Shown here one piece after another: positions 27,738-36,621 of a DNA stretch of 64,000 bases. Numbering within the stretch: the stretch's first letter is position 1; each line of letters starts with the position of its first letter. The stretch is from Rhodococcus rhodnii (GTDB lineage Bacteria > Actinomycetota > Actinomycetes > Mycobacteriales > Pseudonocardiaceae), in NCBI GenBank assembly GCA_000720375.1, contig JOAA01000004.1, positions 371,458 through 435,457 of the forward strand. The letters are read 5' to 3'. The notes under the pieces were generated by a model. It ran no database searches. It saw only the letters and a list, made by a program, of their open reading frames with translations, and was not told the origin of the DNA. A program made the position numbers and the translations under genes.

Positions 27738-28346
27738 TCAGACCGCGCGGGCCGACATCCGCTGGTGCATCGCGTGCTCGACCAACGTGATCAGGCTTTC
27801 CTTGGTGGATTCCCGATCCCGCGCGTCACACGTCACCACCGGCACCGACGGCTCGATGGTCAACGCGTCCCGCACGTCTTCGACCCGGTGGTGCAGCACC
27901 CGCTCGAAGCAGTTGATCGCCACGATGTACGGCAGCTGCCGGTCCTCGAAGAAGTCGATCGCGGCGAACGCGTCGGCCAGCCTGCGGGTGTCCACCAGCA
28001 CGATCGCGCCGATCGCACCGCGCACCAGGTCGTCCCACATGAACCAGAAACGGTGCTGGCCCGGCGTTCCGAACAGGTACAGGATCAGATCCGAGTCCAG
28101 CGAGACACGGCCGAAGTCCATCGCCACCGTGGTGGTGACCTTGTTCGGCGTGGCCGACAGGTCGTCGACGTCCTGGCTCGCCTCGGTCATCACCGCCTCG
28201 GTGGTCAGCGGCACGATCTCCGAGACCGCTCCGACGAACGTGGTCTTACCGACGCCGAACCCACCGGCGACGACGATCTTCGCGGACGTCGTCGCCTGAC
28301 GCGCCACGGCCCGCGGGTTGTGAGGACTAGAGCCTGCGGAGCCCAC
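27738..28346 (-). CDS. cvnD: Conservon GTP-binding protein CvnD-type
   Basis: A 202-residue Ras-like GTPase of the MglA/CvnD kind. The P-loop is GGFGVGKTT (about residue 28), switch regions lie near TEASQDVDDLS and GTPGQHRFWFMWD, and the base-specificity segment reads VAINCFE in place of NKxD, common in conservon GTPases. It is the last gene of a four-gene conservon; its GTG overlaps the end of cvnC by 20 bp. Conservons resemble eukaryotic G-protein systems and influence differentiation in Streptomyces. Confidence 0.85.
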   Translation of the reverse strand: MGSAGSSPHNPRAVARQATTSAKIVVAGGFGVGKTTFVGAVSEIVPLTTEAVMTEASQDVDDLSATPNKVTTTVAMDFGRVSLDSDLILYLFGTPGQHRFWFMWDDLVRGAIGAIVLVDTRRLADAFAAIDFFEDRQLPYIVAINCFERVLHHRVEDVRDALTIEPSVPVVTCDARDRESTKESLITLVEHAMHQRMSARAV

Positions 28347-29109
28347 TGAGCACCCTTTCCATGAACTCGATCGACGGCCGGTCCCCGACGACCATGCCGC
28401 TCTGGTGGATCAGCACGAGCCCCATGCCGGCCATGTCACCGATCAGCACCCGGGCAACGCCGAGTGGCAGACGCAAGTGCGCGGCCACCTCGGCGACCGA
28501 GCGTGTGTCGAGACACAGCCCGCAAATCGACCTGTGCTCGGGGAGCACAGCCGCCTCCGGCAGCCTTCCTCGGTCACTGGTGGACACCAGTGCCTCGATG
28601 GCCAAGTCGTAGTCGGACCGCGTGCGCCCACCGGTCTTCGTGTAGGGACGGACCAGCGAACCGGTCTCTGCGATCGGTTCAGCTCTGACCGGCTCCTCCC
28701 ACTCCGTAGCGGCTGGCACCGCGGGGAGCTGGTCGGAGTTCCAGTCGTTCTGCCTTGGCACTCCCGGGTCGCCGTACAGGCTAGCCCCTGGCCCACCGAA
28801 CAACCTCGCTCGGTAGCCATCCAGGTCGATCCTGTTCGGTGGGTCCCCTAGTCCGTGCTCGGGCAGGTCCTCCCAACCTCGCTCCGGCATTTCCTCTTGC
28901 CTCCGCTCCGGCCGGCTCGGCAGCCGATGGTCTTGCTCGTCCAACGCCTCATCAGGCTCGTGATAGACGGCCACGTCCGGCGCGGCGTCATCATCGTCGT
29001 CGGGGCCACCCGCGTCGGGCTCGTCGAACTGGAACCCGGTCGATGCCCAGTCCCGATACGAAAAGTCCGCGCCGAACCGACCGCCTGAGGCTCGGTGACC
29101 TCTAGCCAT
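28327..29109 (-). CDS. cvnC: Conservon DUF742 protein CvnC-type with long N-terminal extension
   Basis: A 260-residue protein. The last 110 residues are the DUF742 domain (TGSLVRPYTKTGGRTRSDYD; ICGLCLDTRSVAEVAAHLRL; LSGLRRL at the end). The first 140 residues are acidic and low in complexity, with many D, E, P and R, and are probably disordered. Usual CvnC proteins are about 110-130 residues, so this is about twice the normal size. The ATG at 29109 lies 24 bp after cvnB. It probably bridges CvnB and the GTPase. Confidence 0.8.
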   Translation of the reverse strand: MARGHRASGGRFGADFSYRDWASTGFQFDEPDAGGPDDDDDAAPDVAVYHEPDEALDEQDHRLPSRPERRQEEMPERGWEDLPEHGLGDPPNRIDLDGYRARLFGGPGASLYGDPGVPRQNDWNSDQLPAVPAATEWEEPVRAEPIAETGSLVRPYTKTGGRTRSDYDLAIEALVSTSDRGRLPEAAVLPEHRSICGLCLDTRSVAEVAAHLRLPLGVARVLIGDMAGMGLVLIHQSGMVVGDRPSIEFMERVLSGLRRL

Positions 29110-29133
29110 CTGCTCTCACCCCGCCAACCCGGC

Positions 29134-29559
29134 TTATCTTCGCTGCGCGCCTTGCAGCTGCGCCCGTAGTTCGGGCGTCATCTGCTGGCCGACTCGCTCG
29201 ACCAGAAGCGTCATCTCGTAGGCGACCAAGCCTATGTCGCAGTTCGGCGCGGCGAGCACGGCGAGACAAGACCCATCCGAGATCGACATGAGGAAGAGAT
29301 ATCCCCTGTCCATCTCGACGACGGTCTGGTTGACCCCGCCTGCCTCGAAGCACCTCGCGGCGCCCTGGGTGAGGCTCACCAGGCCGGACGCCACCGCGGA
29401 AAGCTGTTCGGCACGGTCGCGGGGCAAGCCCTGGGACCCGGCCAACAGCAGGCCGTCTGCCGAAACCACCACCGCGTGCGCGACTCCGGGCACCTGCCGA
29501 ACGAAATCGGTGATGAGCCAGCCGAAACTGCCTGGCTGGTTAGTCGTCGCGGTCGTCAC
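29134..29559 (-). CDS. cvnB: Conservon roadblock/LC7 protein CvnB-type
   Basis: A 141-residue roadblock/LC7-fold protein ([60 protein letters not shown]). In conservons and the MglA/MglB system such proteins act on the GTPase as activator or scaffold. The GTG start at 29559 overlaps the stop of cvnA (GTGA), so the two are coupled. Confidence 0.9.
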   Translation of the reverse strand: MTTATTNQPGSFGWLITDFVRQVPGVAHAVVVSADGLLLAGSQGLPRDRAEQLSAVASGLVSLTQGAARCFEAGGVNQTVVEMDRGYLFLMSISDGSCLAVLAAPNCDIGLVAYEMTLLVERVGQQMTPELRAQLQGAQRR

Positions 29560-32500
29560 TCCTGCTCCTCGTCTTGACGGCTCTCGACTGAATCCTGGTC
29601 ACCAGCGTAAGACTCGGCCATCGCGTGCCTGCCGCGGCGGATGCCTTGCTGGAAGCTCGACATGCGGCCTCGGACCGCGTCTGCCGAACGTGGTGGCAAC
29701 GCCGGCGCGCGCTGCGCCTGCTGCTGCGGCGATGCTGGTCTCGACGGCGCCGATCCAGGGATCAGTTGCGCCTTCGGCACCCGCTTGGGCAAACCGGCGG
29801 AGGTGACCACCTCAGGCGCCTTCTTGGTCAGTGCCTGCGCGGCCTGCCAGCCCTCGTCACCCGGCGACTGCCAGGCGGCGTGCGCCGGGGCAGGCTCGGG
29901 CTGGGGCTCCGGCTCTGGTTCCGGCGCGGGCGGCGGGTCGGCGTGCGCGACCGGCTCCGGCTCGGCGTGCTGCTCAACGTGTGGTGAATCGCCGTTCATT
30001 GCTTCCACGTGTGCTGGCGGCGGAGGCGGCGGCGTCGCGTTGCCGGGCTCCCGGCGCGGTAGCGACGTCTCAGCGGCGGGCGTCGTCGAGCGGCCACGCT
30101 CGGACGCCGGGGCGCGCTTGTCGCTGTCGCCCTCCTCGAACCACTGGGACAGCACGGCCTCGTAGATCGGCAGTCGCTCGGTCGGTGCGTCGAGGTCCTG
30201 GTTCACCGGCTGGGGCGGTGGCGCGGGCCTCGGGTTCGCGGCTTCCCGTGCGGCTTTCTCCGCGGCGAAGGCGTCACCGAACAGCGACGCGTTCGCGGCC
30301 TGATCCGGCTGCTCCTGCTGGAGCGGCGGGACGTACGCGGTCGACTCGTCGTGCCCCGGCTGCTGGGGCGGCTGGTCGAGGCGGTCCGGCGCCCACCCGC
30401 CGATGGCGGGCATGCTGCCGTTGGTCGCGTTCTCCGTGGCCGGCGGGTACGCGGGCGGCGGATACGACGGCATCGACGTGATGTTCGGGTCCGAGTCGTC
30501 GTTGCCGATCCTCGGCAGGCTGCCGGTGAACGCGTTGGCGATCCCGCCGCCCGGCCTGGACGGCGGCGGTGGCGTGCGCTGCGCGCCCATCGTTCCGGTG
30601 CCGCTCAGCGTGCCCGTCGGCGTACCACCCATGGTGGTCTCAACGGGCGGGGCGAGGGTCGGGATACCACCGGTCGGGGTCAGGTTCGTGGCCTGCACGC
30701 CCCGCGAGGACTGGATCAGCGACGCCGGGACGATGATCCGGGCGATGAGTCCGCCGTCGATGTCCTCGTTGTCCCGCAGCCGGACCTGGATGTTGTGCCG
30801 CTGCGCCAGGCGCGCGACCACGTACAGGCCCATTCGGCGGGTCACCGACACGTCCATGTCCGGCGGGTCGGCCAGGCGGCGGTTGGCCGCTTCGATCTCG
30901 TCGGCCGACATGCCGACACCCTGGTCGGTGATCTGGATGGCCAGCTCCTTCTTGCGAGTGGCGGCCATCCGGACGGTGACCTTCTTCTCCGGCTCGGAGA
31001 ACGAAGTCGCGTTGTCCAGCAGTTCGGCGATCAGGTGCACGAGGTCGTTGACCGCGCGGCCCTGGACCGCCACCTCGGGTGCGGACAGCACCTCGATGCG
31101 GGCGTACTGCTCGACCTCGGACACGGCGGCACCGACCACGTCAGCCGCGGGTACGGGCCGCGTCAGCTGGCGGGAAAGGCCGGTGCCCGAGAGCACCAGC
31201 AGGCTTTCGGAGTTACGCCGCATCCGGGTGGCCAGGTGGTCCAGCTCGAACAGGCTGGCCAGCTGGTCGGGGTCCTGCTCGTCCTGCTCCAGCCGGTCGA
31301 TCAGGTTGAGCTGGCGTTCCACCAGCGCCTGCGAGCGGCGGGACAGGTTGACGAAGATCGAGTTGACGTTGTCACGCAACAACGCCTGCTCGGCGGCCAT
31401 TCGGACGGCCTGTTCGTGTACCGCGTCGAAGGACCGGGCGACTTCACCGGTCTCCTCACGGGTGAACACCGGCATCGGCTCGACCGCGTGCTTGGACGCC
31501 GCGACCGGGTCCGGGTCGGCCAGGATGCGCTGCACCGTCTCCGGCAGCCTGGTGTAGGCCACGTCGAGGGCGTTGGTCCGCAGCACCCGCAGCGGCTTCA
31601 GGATCGACCTGGTGACCAGGGCCATCAGGATCAGCGCGGCGATCAGCAGCGCGAGCACGATGGCCGCGTTGGTCCACGCGAAGTTGGTCCGCGTGTTGGC
31701 CAGTGCGTCGGCGCTGTTGCGCAGGTTGGTGAGCAGGTTCTCCTCGACCGTGCGCAGCTTGTCGACGGTCACCGTGCCGTCCCTGACCAGCGCGGTCTTG
31801 TCGATGCCGAGGCCAAGGTTGTTGTCGGCCTTGTTGAAGGCCGTCGACTTGATCCGTTCCCGGTCGTCGACCTCGGGACCGGACACGGTGTCGGAGTAGA
31901 ACTGCAGTTCCTGCGGGGTCGCGTTGGCCCGGAACGAGGCCTGCGCGGCCTGGAAGCTGGCTTCCGCGGCGCGTGCCTCCTCGAGCAGACCGGACGGGAA
32001 GCTGTTCACCGTCGCGGCGATCTGCAGGGACGCGTTCTCCTGCGAGGCGAATTCCTTGGTCTCCGAAAGACCCTGCACCGTGGTGGCCTGCCGCAGCAGG
32101 TCCCGGTCGGTGACGGCGGTGTTGACCTCACGGCCCAACTGGACGAGCGCCTCGATGATCGAGGTGTACGCCGCCTTGACCGCGATGTGCGGGTATTCGG
32201 TCTCCTTGGCCGCCTGGCGCAGCGCGTCAAGACCCGCCAACCGCTGCAGACCGCGGTTGTAGCGCTCGAGCGCCGCCTCGTCGTCGGTGTTCACCCGCTG
32301 GGCGGCTTCGCTGAGCTCCTGCCTGGCGTTGTTCACCGTGTTGATCTGGCTGTCCAACTCGGCACGGGCCGCGGTGCGGTCCGCCGCCACGTTGTCGACC
32401 GCGAGCGTGCGTTCCTTCTGCAGCTCGTGCACGACCTTGGTGACGTTGTTGGCCAGGTCGACCTGGTTGACCGTCTGCCGGAAGGCTTCAGCGCGCTCCA

Positions 32501-32756
32501 GGTCCTCCTGTGCGCGCAAGCCACCGAGCGCGAGTGCTGTCAAGGTCGGGATGATGAGGACGGCGAGGACCTTGGTGCGCAACCTCCAGTTGCGCATGCG
32601 CCATGGCGACCCGGCGCGGGCGGTCTTGCCGCCGGGCGCGCGGGTCCCTTGGGGCCTGGCACCTATGTCGGCAGGCTCGCCACCTGGCATCACCGCCTGG
32701 CGGCCGAACCCCGAGCTACCTGCGACCCCAGCGTTCTGGTCGGGCACTCCCAGCAC
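29556..32756 (-). CDS. cvnA: Conservon sensor histidine kinase with NIT-type sensing domain, CvnA
   Basis: A 1066-residue membrane kinase. A short disordered N-terminus is followed by TM1 (about residues 60-80), an extracytoplasmic all-helical domain of about 280 residues ([19 protein letters not shown] is the start typical of NIT nitrate/nitrite sensors), TM2 (about 365-385), a HAMP-like linker, a dimerisation helix ([15 protein letters not shown], with the candidate His) and an HATPase domain ([25 protein letters not shown]). About 380 Pro/Ala-rich disordered residues follow. A GTG start behind AGGGA is used. No response regulator is nearby, as usual for conservons, which signal through CvnB-D. 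Confidence 0.85.
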   Translation of the reverse strand: MLGVPDQNAGVAGSSGFGRQAVMPGGEPADIGARPQGTRAPGGKTARAGSPWRMRNWRLRTKVLAVLIIPTLTALALGGLRAQEDLERAEAFRQTVNQVDLANNVTKVVHELQKERTLAVDNVAADRTAARAELDSQINTVNNARQELSEAAQRVNTDDEAALERYNRGLQRLAGLDALRQAAKETEYPHIAVKAAYTSIIEALVQLGREVNTAVTDRDLLRQATTVQGLSETKEFASQENASLQIAATVNSFPSGLLEEARAAEASFQAAQASFRANATPQELQFYSDTVSGPEVDDRERIKSTAFNKADNNLGLGIDKTALVRDGTVTVDKLRTVEENLLTNLRNSADALANTRTNFAWTNAAIVLALLIAALILMALVTRSILKPLRVLRTNALDVAYTRLPETVQRILADPDPVAASKHAVEPMPVFTREETGEVARSFDAVHEQAVRMAAEQALLRDNVNSIFVNLSRRSQALVERQLNLIDRLEQDEQDPDQLASLFELDHLATRMRRNSESLLVLSGTGLSRQLTRPVPAADVVGAAVSEVEQYARIEVLSAPEVAVQGRAVNDLVHLIAELLDNATSFSEPEKKVTVRMAATRKKELAIQITDQGVGMSADEIEAANRRLADPPDMDVSVTRRMGLYVVARLAQRHNIQVRLRDNEDIDGGLIARIIVPASLIQSSRGVQATNLTPTGGIPTLAPPVETTMGGTPTGTLSGTGTMGAQRTPPPPSRPGGGIANAFTGSLPRIGNDDSDPNITSMPSYPPPAYPPATENATNGSMPAIGGWAPDRLDQPPQQPGHDESTAYVPPLQQEQPDQAANASLFGDAFAAEKAAREAANPRPAPPPQPVNQDLDAPTERLPIYEAVLSQWFEEGDSDKRAPASERGRSTTPAAETSLPRREPGNATPPPPPPAHVEAMNGDSPHVEQHAEPEPVAHADPPPAPEPEPEPQPEPAPAHAAWQSPGDEGWQAAQALTKKAPEVVTSAGLPKRVPKAQLIPGSAPSRPASPQQQAQRAPALPPRSADAVRGRMSSFQQGIRRGRHAMAESYAGDQDSVESRQDEEQE

Positions 32757-32834
32757 ACTCCCTGCGTTTGAGCCAGTAGCCCGGTACCCGGAAGGCCAGC
32801 TCGAACGGACGATTTACCGCAATGAGTAGGACAG

Positions 32835-32858
32835 CGAACGAGACACGTGTCTCGTTCG
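32835..32858. promoter_or_regulatory. 24-bp perfect palindrome centred on CACGTG
   Basis: CGAACGAGACAC is followed directly by its reverse complement GTGTCTCGTTCG. It lies about 80 bp upstream of the cvnA start and is the only long perfect palindrome in the cvnA-SBP1 gap. It is a good dimeric operator candidate for the conservon promoter. The rest of the gap to 33316 shows no convincing gene. Confidence 0.6.
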
Positions 32859-33316
32859 ACACCGAACGTCAGGTCACATAGCTCCAGTCCTCACAACCTG
32901 TCGCTTCGGCTCGCGGCAGCCAATCCACTCAGCCTCGAACCGGGCACGCTGAAAACCGTCCGGCGCAAAGCATCGCGGCCCAAGGCCACCTAGGTCAACC
33001 CATCCCGACCTGGGTCGTCCTCGGCGGCCACGGTGTTCCCCTCGAGACTTCTCGGCTGTCGGTACGACGACTCGATGCCATCGGCCCGGCACCCGGGCAG
33101 CCTCCTCCCTACATCGGTGGCGCTCCACCTCACTGTGGGCACAGAAGGTAGCGAAAACTATGCGCCGATGTAAGCCTATCGGGGAGGTTTGCCGGACAGT
33201 CACCTGGCAAGCACTGCTACCGGAACGATCGTTTTGTGTCGGAATAGCCTCTTCGGAGGGACGCGTTCCGCCATTCGAGTGCAATTCATCCCGCAGGTGC
33301 GACGGTCTGTAGCCCA

Positions 33317-33346
33317 TTGTCACAACGGCTTCGCAGTCCCTACGGT
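33317..33346 (+). promoter_or_regulatory. Promoter of the first ABC cassette
   Basis: TTGTCA (33317-33322), 18 bp, TACGGT (33341-33346), preceded by AGCCCA. The same arrangement (TTGT, 18-bp spacer, TA-GT) occurs before the second binding-protein gene and before the third permease gene. Confidence 0.5.
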
Positions 33347-33380
33347 GGCGTCTCCGATGTCGCCGCTGGGAGGAGCGGAT

Positions 33381-34343
33381 ATGTGGCGTCGCTCATTCGG
33401 CCGAGGATGCATGTCGATCATCGGGGTGGCGGTTCTCACACTTTCGGGATGCGGATTACTCGGGGATTCGGACAACTCCGGCACGGCAGGGACGACCACG
33501 GTCAAGATCTCGGTGATGCCGACGATCGACCTCGCCCCGTTCCACCTCGCGATGCGCAACGGCTACTTCGAAGCCGAAGGATTGAAGATCGAATCATCGG
33601 TGGCGCCGAGCGGGCCGGCATCGGTGGCCAAGATGGTCTCCGGCGAAGTCGACATCGCCTACGGCAGCTACACCCCGTTCTTCACGGCCAAAGCCCAGAA
33701 CACGGCGGATATAAAGATCATCGCCGCGTGCTCGTCCGCCGGGCCGTCGAGCACGATGGTCGTGACGGTGCCGGGGTCGTCGGTCAAGTCGATCACCGAC
33801 CTGCCAGGCAAGCGGGTGGCCGTGACCGCCCGGGGAACCATGTCGGACCTGTTGACCATGTCGGCGCTGAAGACGGCCGGCGTGGACTACCAGAGCATCC
33901 AGTGGGTCACGATGCCGTTCCCGGACACACCGGCGCGACTGCAGCGCGGTGACGTGGACGCGGCGTTCCTCACCGAACCCTTCGTCACGCAGGCGATCCA
34001 GACCGTCGGCGCGGTGCCGCTGTTCGACACCGCGACCGGTCCGACCGCTGGTCTGCCCACCGCCGGATACGGCGCGACCGCGGCCTATGTGGCCTCACAC
34101 GGCCAGGCCGTCGCCGCGTTCCAGCGCGTGATGGACCGCGCGACCACGGAAGCACTGGCCGACCGGTCGAAGATCGAACCGCTGCTGGTGGAGTTCGCGA
34201 AGGTCACGCCGGAGATCGCCAAGTCGACGAGACTGCTGACCTTCGAGTCCAAGGTGGACGTGCCGTCGATCCAGCGGGTGCCCGACCTGATGCGCGACTT
34301 CGGGTTCATCAACCAGCGTGTCGACGTCGCCTCGATGATCTAG
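33381..34343 (+). CDS. ABC transporter substrate-binding lipoprotein 1 (NMT1/SsuA-type)
   Basis: A 320-residue lipoprotein. The signal peptide ends in LTLSGCGLLG, lipidated at Cys about 21. The mature part is a type II periplasmic-binding fold: VKISVMPTIDLAPFHLAMRN, GYFEAEGLKIE, SGEVDIAYGSYTP and DVDAAFLTEPFV are the landmarks of the NMT1/THI5/SsuA/NrtA superfamily. Ligands in this group include nitrate, taurine, sulfonates and pyrimidine precursors; this one is not predictable. GGAGGAGCGGAT precedes the ATG. The TAG stop overlaps the GTG of the permease gene by one base. Confidence 0.85.
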   Translation: MWRRSFGRGCMSIIGVAVLTLSGCGLLGDSDNSGTAGTTTVKISVMPTIDLAPFHLAMRNGYFEAEGLKIESSVAPSGPASVAKMVSGEVDIAYGSYTPFFTAKAQNTADIKIIAACSSAGPSSTMVVTVPGSSVKSITDLPGKRVAVTARGTMSDLLTMSALKTAGVDYQSIQWVTMPFPDTPARLQRGDVDAAFLTEPFVTQAIQTVGAVPLFDTATGPTAGLPTAGYGATAAYVASHGQAVAAFQRVMDRATTEALADRSKIEPLLVEFAKVTPEIAKSTRLLTFESKVDVPSIQRVPDLMRDFGFINQRVDVASMI

Positions 34344-35053
34344 TGCGGGCGCTGATCGGGCTCGCCGTCTTCGCTGCGCTGTGGCAGGCCCTGTTCTCGC
34401 CGCCCTTTCACGAGGTGCTGCTCAGACTGGTCGAACTGTTGGGGCAGCGCGGTTTCCAGCTCGACATCATCGCCAGCGTGCTGGCGTGGGCGATCGCGAT
34501 GGGGATCGCCATCGCGATCGCGGTGCCGGCCGGACTGGTGCTCGGCAGCGTGCCGCTGCTGCGGACCGCGACCCGCGCGGTGATCGAATTCCTCCGCCCG
34601 ATCCCCTCGGTCGCGCTGATCCCGCTGGCCATCGTGGCGATGGGCGGCGGATCGGACACGAAGATCGCACTGGCCGTGTACGCGTCGGTCTGGCCGATCC
34701 TGTTCAACACGATCTACTCGATGGCCGAGATCGATCCGTTGCTTGTGGACACCGCGCGGTCGTTCGGCTTCCGGCGGCCCCGGATCCTGCTGACCGTGGC
34801 CCTGCCGCACGCGGCGCCGTTCGTGTTCACCGGGATCCGGCTGGCCGGCTCGATCGCGCTGATCCTGATCGTCAGCACGGAGTTCCTGGCCGGGGCGCCC
34901 CGTGGAATCGGCGCGTTCATCCTCAACGCCAGCAGCGGCGCGGGCAGGCTTGACCTCGTACTGGCCGGGACGATGGTCGCCGGGGTGTTCGGCTTCCTGG
35001 CCAACGCGAGCCTGGAACGCTTGGGCCGCAAGCTTTTCCGGTGGCAGCCGTGA
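34343..35053 (+). CDS. ABC transporter permease 1a (SsuC/TauC-type)
   Basis: A 236-residue inner-membrane subunit with about six helices and a GTG start that overlaps the binding-protein stop (TAGTG). The EAA-like cytoplasmic loop for the ATPase is IDPLLVDTARSFGFRRPRI. It is closely related to permease 2a: both contain IEFLRPIPSVA, WPILFNTIY and DPLL-DTARSFG. The N-terminus is shorter than in 2a. It should pair with permease 1b as a heterodimeric channel. Confidence 0.85.
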   Translation: MRALIGLAVFAALWQALFSPPFHEVLLRLVELLGQRGFQLDIIASVLAWAIAMGIAIAIAVPAGLVLGSVPLLRTATRAVIEFLRPIPSVALIPLAIVAMGGGSDTKIALAVYASVWPILFNTIYSMAEIDPLLVDTARSFGFRRPRILLTVALPHAAPFVFTGIRLAGSIALILIVSTEFLAGAPRGIGAFILNASSGAGRLDLVLAGTMVAGVFGFLANASLERLGRKLFRWQP

Positions 35054-35269
35054 ACCTCGCCACCCCCTTCCCTCAGCGCCACGACAACTCCCCACCAGCG
35101 CTTCCCCTGCGCCACAACAAATTCCCCACTCGCAGGGCAACCCCACGCCACAACGTCCCGACACACGGGGCAACCTCCACGCCCCAACGTCCCCACCCAG
35201 GGAAGCCCATCCCCCAGGGCGCCCGTCCCACGCAAGGCAGCCCCACCCAACCCAGAGCAGTCCTCACGC

Positions 35270-35311
35270 CCCACATCCCCACCCCCAGGCATCCCCCACC
35301 GCTCCCGGGGG
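35270..35311 (+). repeat. C-rich segment repeated near the window end
   Basis: CATCCCCACCCCCAGGCATC plus CCCCACCGCTCCCGGGG here closely matches 63894-63940 (TCCCCACCCCAGGACATCCC, then CCACCACTCCCGGG). Only a few differences separate the two copies, which lie 28.6 kb apart in non-coding DNA. Confidence 0.5.
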
Positions 35312-35440
35312 GCGACCCCGATCCCATTCTATCGGGGATATGGGCTGGTCAAAGGGTTACTGGTCGGTTGTGGACAAGTGGATTCGCCGATGATCCCTTT
35401 GCTTCGACCGCCGTCGGCGACGAGGGGCTATCCGTTGTCG

Positions 35441-35582
35441 GCAACGCGGGACTGCCCGCCCTCAGCAACGCGGGACCGCCCACCCCGGCAACGCGGGACC
35501 GCCCACCCCGGCAACGCGGGACCGCCCACCCCCGGCAACGCGGGACCACCCACCCCCGGCAACGCGAGACTGTCCATTGTCG
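35441..35582 (+). repeat. Tandem repeat, six units of 23-24 bp
   Basis: Units begin GCAACGCGGGAC at 35441, 35465, 35488, 35511, 35535 and 35559. The central units are nearly identical (GCAACGCGGGACCGCCCACC then CCG or CCCG); the outer ones have diverged. Period lengths of 23 and 24 show it is a non-coding minisatellite. There are no spacers, so it is not a CRISPR array. Confidence 0.8.
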
Positions 35583-35652
35583 AGCACCTGCTGGCCAGGG
35601 CACACGGGGCGCCGACCCTTTGGCGAAGTCGTCGAGGAGGTGCGGCGCTGAC

Positions 35653-36414
35653 ATGAAGCTGCTGCGGAGTTTTGCCCGCAACTGGGCCTTCTTCATCGGC
35701 ATCGTGGTCGTCTGGCAGCTGGTCACCGCCGCCGTACGCAGCCCGTTCTTCCCGACGCCGACGACGATCGCGGATCACCTTGGCCGGCTGCTGCTCACCG
35801 ATGCCGTCGTGCACGACATCCTGCCGAGCGTCGGCCGGATTCTGGGCGGGTGGCTGATCGCCGTCGCGATCGGCGTGGCCGTGGGTACCGCGCTCGGGCT
35901 GACGAAGACCGGAATGGCTTACGTCGGTTCGCTTTTCGCGTTCTTCCGGGCCATTCCGCCGCCCGCGCTGATCCCGGTGTTCATGATCTTGTTCGGAATA
36001 GACACGACCATGAAGCTGGCCACGATCGTTTTCGGTGCACTGTGGCCTGTTCTGCTCAACACGGTCGACGGCGTCCGGTCCGTTGATCCGGTGAAAACGG
36101 ACATCGCGCGTGCTTTCCGCATTTCGCCGCATCTCCGGCTTTTCATGATCGTCTTACCGGCCGCATTGCCGAAGATATTCGCCGGGCTGCGAGTCAGTTT
36201 GTCGATCGCGCTGCTGCTGATGGTCGTCTCGGAGATGGTCGGCGTCACCAACGGCATCGGCTACCAGCTGCGATACGCCCAGGACCAGTTCAGCTTCCCG
36301 GACATGTGGGCCTGGGTCGTCCTGCTCGGCGCGCTCGGCTACGTGTTCAACACGCTGTTGCTGGTTCTCGAGCGCCGCGCGTTGCATTGGCAGCCAGATT
36401 CCAACATCCGGTAG
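35653..36414 (+). CDS. ABC transporter permease 1b (SsuC/TauC-type)
   Basis: A 253-residue permease with about six helices. I start it at the ATG at 35653 (MKLLRSFARNWAFFIG), which aligns with the start of permease 2b (MTQLRGFAQRWVVFVG). GAGGAGG lies about 15 bases upstream. The coupling loop is VDPVKTDIARAFRISPHLRL. It shares FAF-R-IPP, FGALWP-LLN and VDGVRSVD with 2b. It would form a channel with 1a. Confidence 0.85.
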   Translation: MKLLRSFARNWAFFIGIVVVWQLVTAAVRSPFFPTPTTIADHLGRLLLTDAVVHDILPSVGRILGGWLIAVAIGVAVGTALGLTKTGMAYVGSLFAFFRAIPPPALIPVFMILFGIDTTMKLATIVFGALWPVLLNTVDGVRSVDPVKTDIARAFRISPHLRLFMIVLPAALPKIFAGLRVSLSIALLLMVVSEMVGVTNGIGYQLRYAQDQFSFPDMWAWVVLLGALGYVFNTLLLVLERRALHWQPDSNIR

Positions 36415-36526
36415 ATCCAGGCGTTTGCCAACAGTCCCCGCCGGACCACGCAGACGGTTACTCCATTCGGGGATTTGACCGGAATGAGTGATCAATTAAG
36501 GCGAAGAGAAACCGGCCGACAACCCA

Positions 36527-36556
36527 TTGTGACCGAGCAGTGGTCGGCCCTAGAGT
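36527..36556 (+). promoter_or_regulatory. Promoter of the second binding-protein gene
   Basis: TTGTGA (36527-36532), 18 bp, TAGAGT (36551-36556), preceded by AACCCA. It resembles the promoters at 33317 and 37831. Confidence 0.5.
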
Positions 36557-36621
36557 CTCGCCGGTACGTCGGGGAGCGACCTTGCGAAACATTCACATCA
36601 GCAAGAACTCGAGGAGAGGCA

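Larger units (their letters stand above)
35054..35652. repeat. 600-bp C-rich, repeat-bearing insertion between two permease genes
   Basis: The plus strand is unusually rich in C, with few G until about 35300. It has no credible gene: the frame that stays open through it encodes only low-complexity P/R/T-rich sequence, and the repeats inside have periods that are not multiples of three. The matching genes of the paralogous cassette overlap by four bases, so this DNA was probably inserted after the cassettes diverged. Tandem repeats (35441-35582) and a motif shared with the end of the window (35270-35311) lie inside. Permease 1b may be poorly coupled to 1a as a result. Confidence 0.7.

Noticed and set aside
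30351..32771. 806-codon plus-strand frame
   Set aside because: It is the antisense shadow of the conservon kinase and encodes only R/G/V-rich sequence.
32874..33323. 149-residue minus-strand frame in the cvnA-SBP1 gap
   Set aside because: Composition is Arg-rich and random, with no ribosome-binding site, and it overlaps the SBP1 promoter.
35441..35582. Possible CRISPR array
   Set aside because: The 23-24-bp units are directly adjacent with no spacers and there are no cas genes.
35041..35652. Open frame that would extend permease 1b by about 200 residues at its N-terminus
   Set aside because: The extension is low-complexity P/R/T sequence, runs through tandem repeats whose period is not a multiple of three, and the paralog starts at the position equivalent to 35653.
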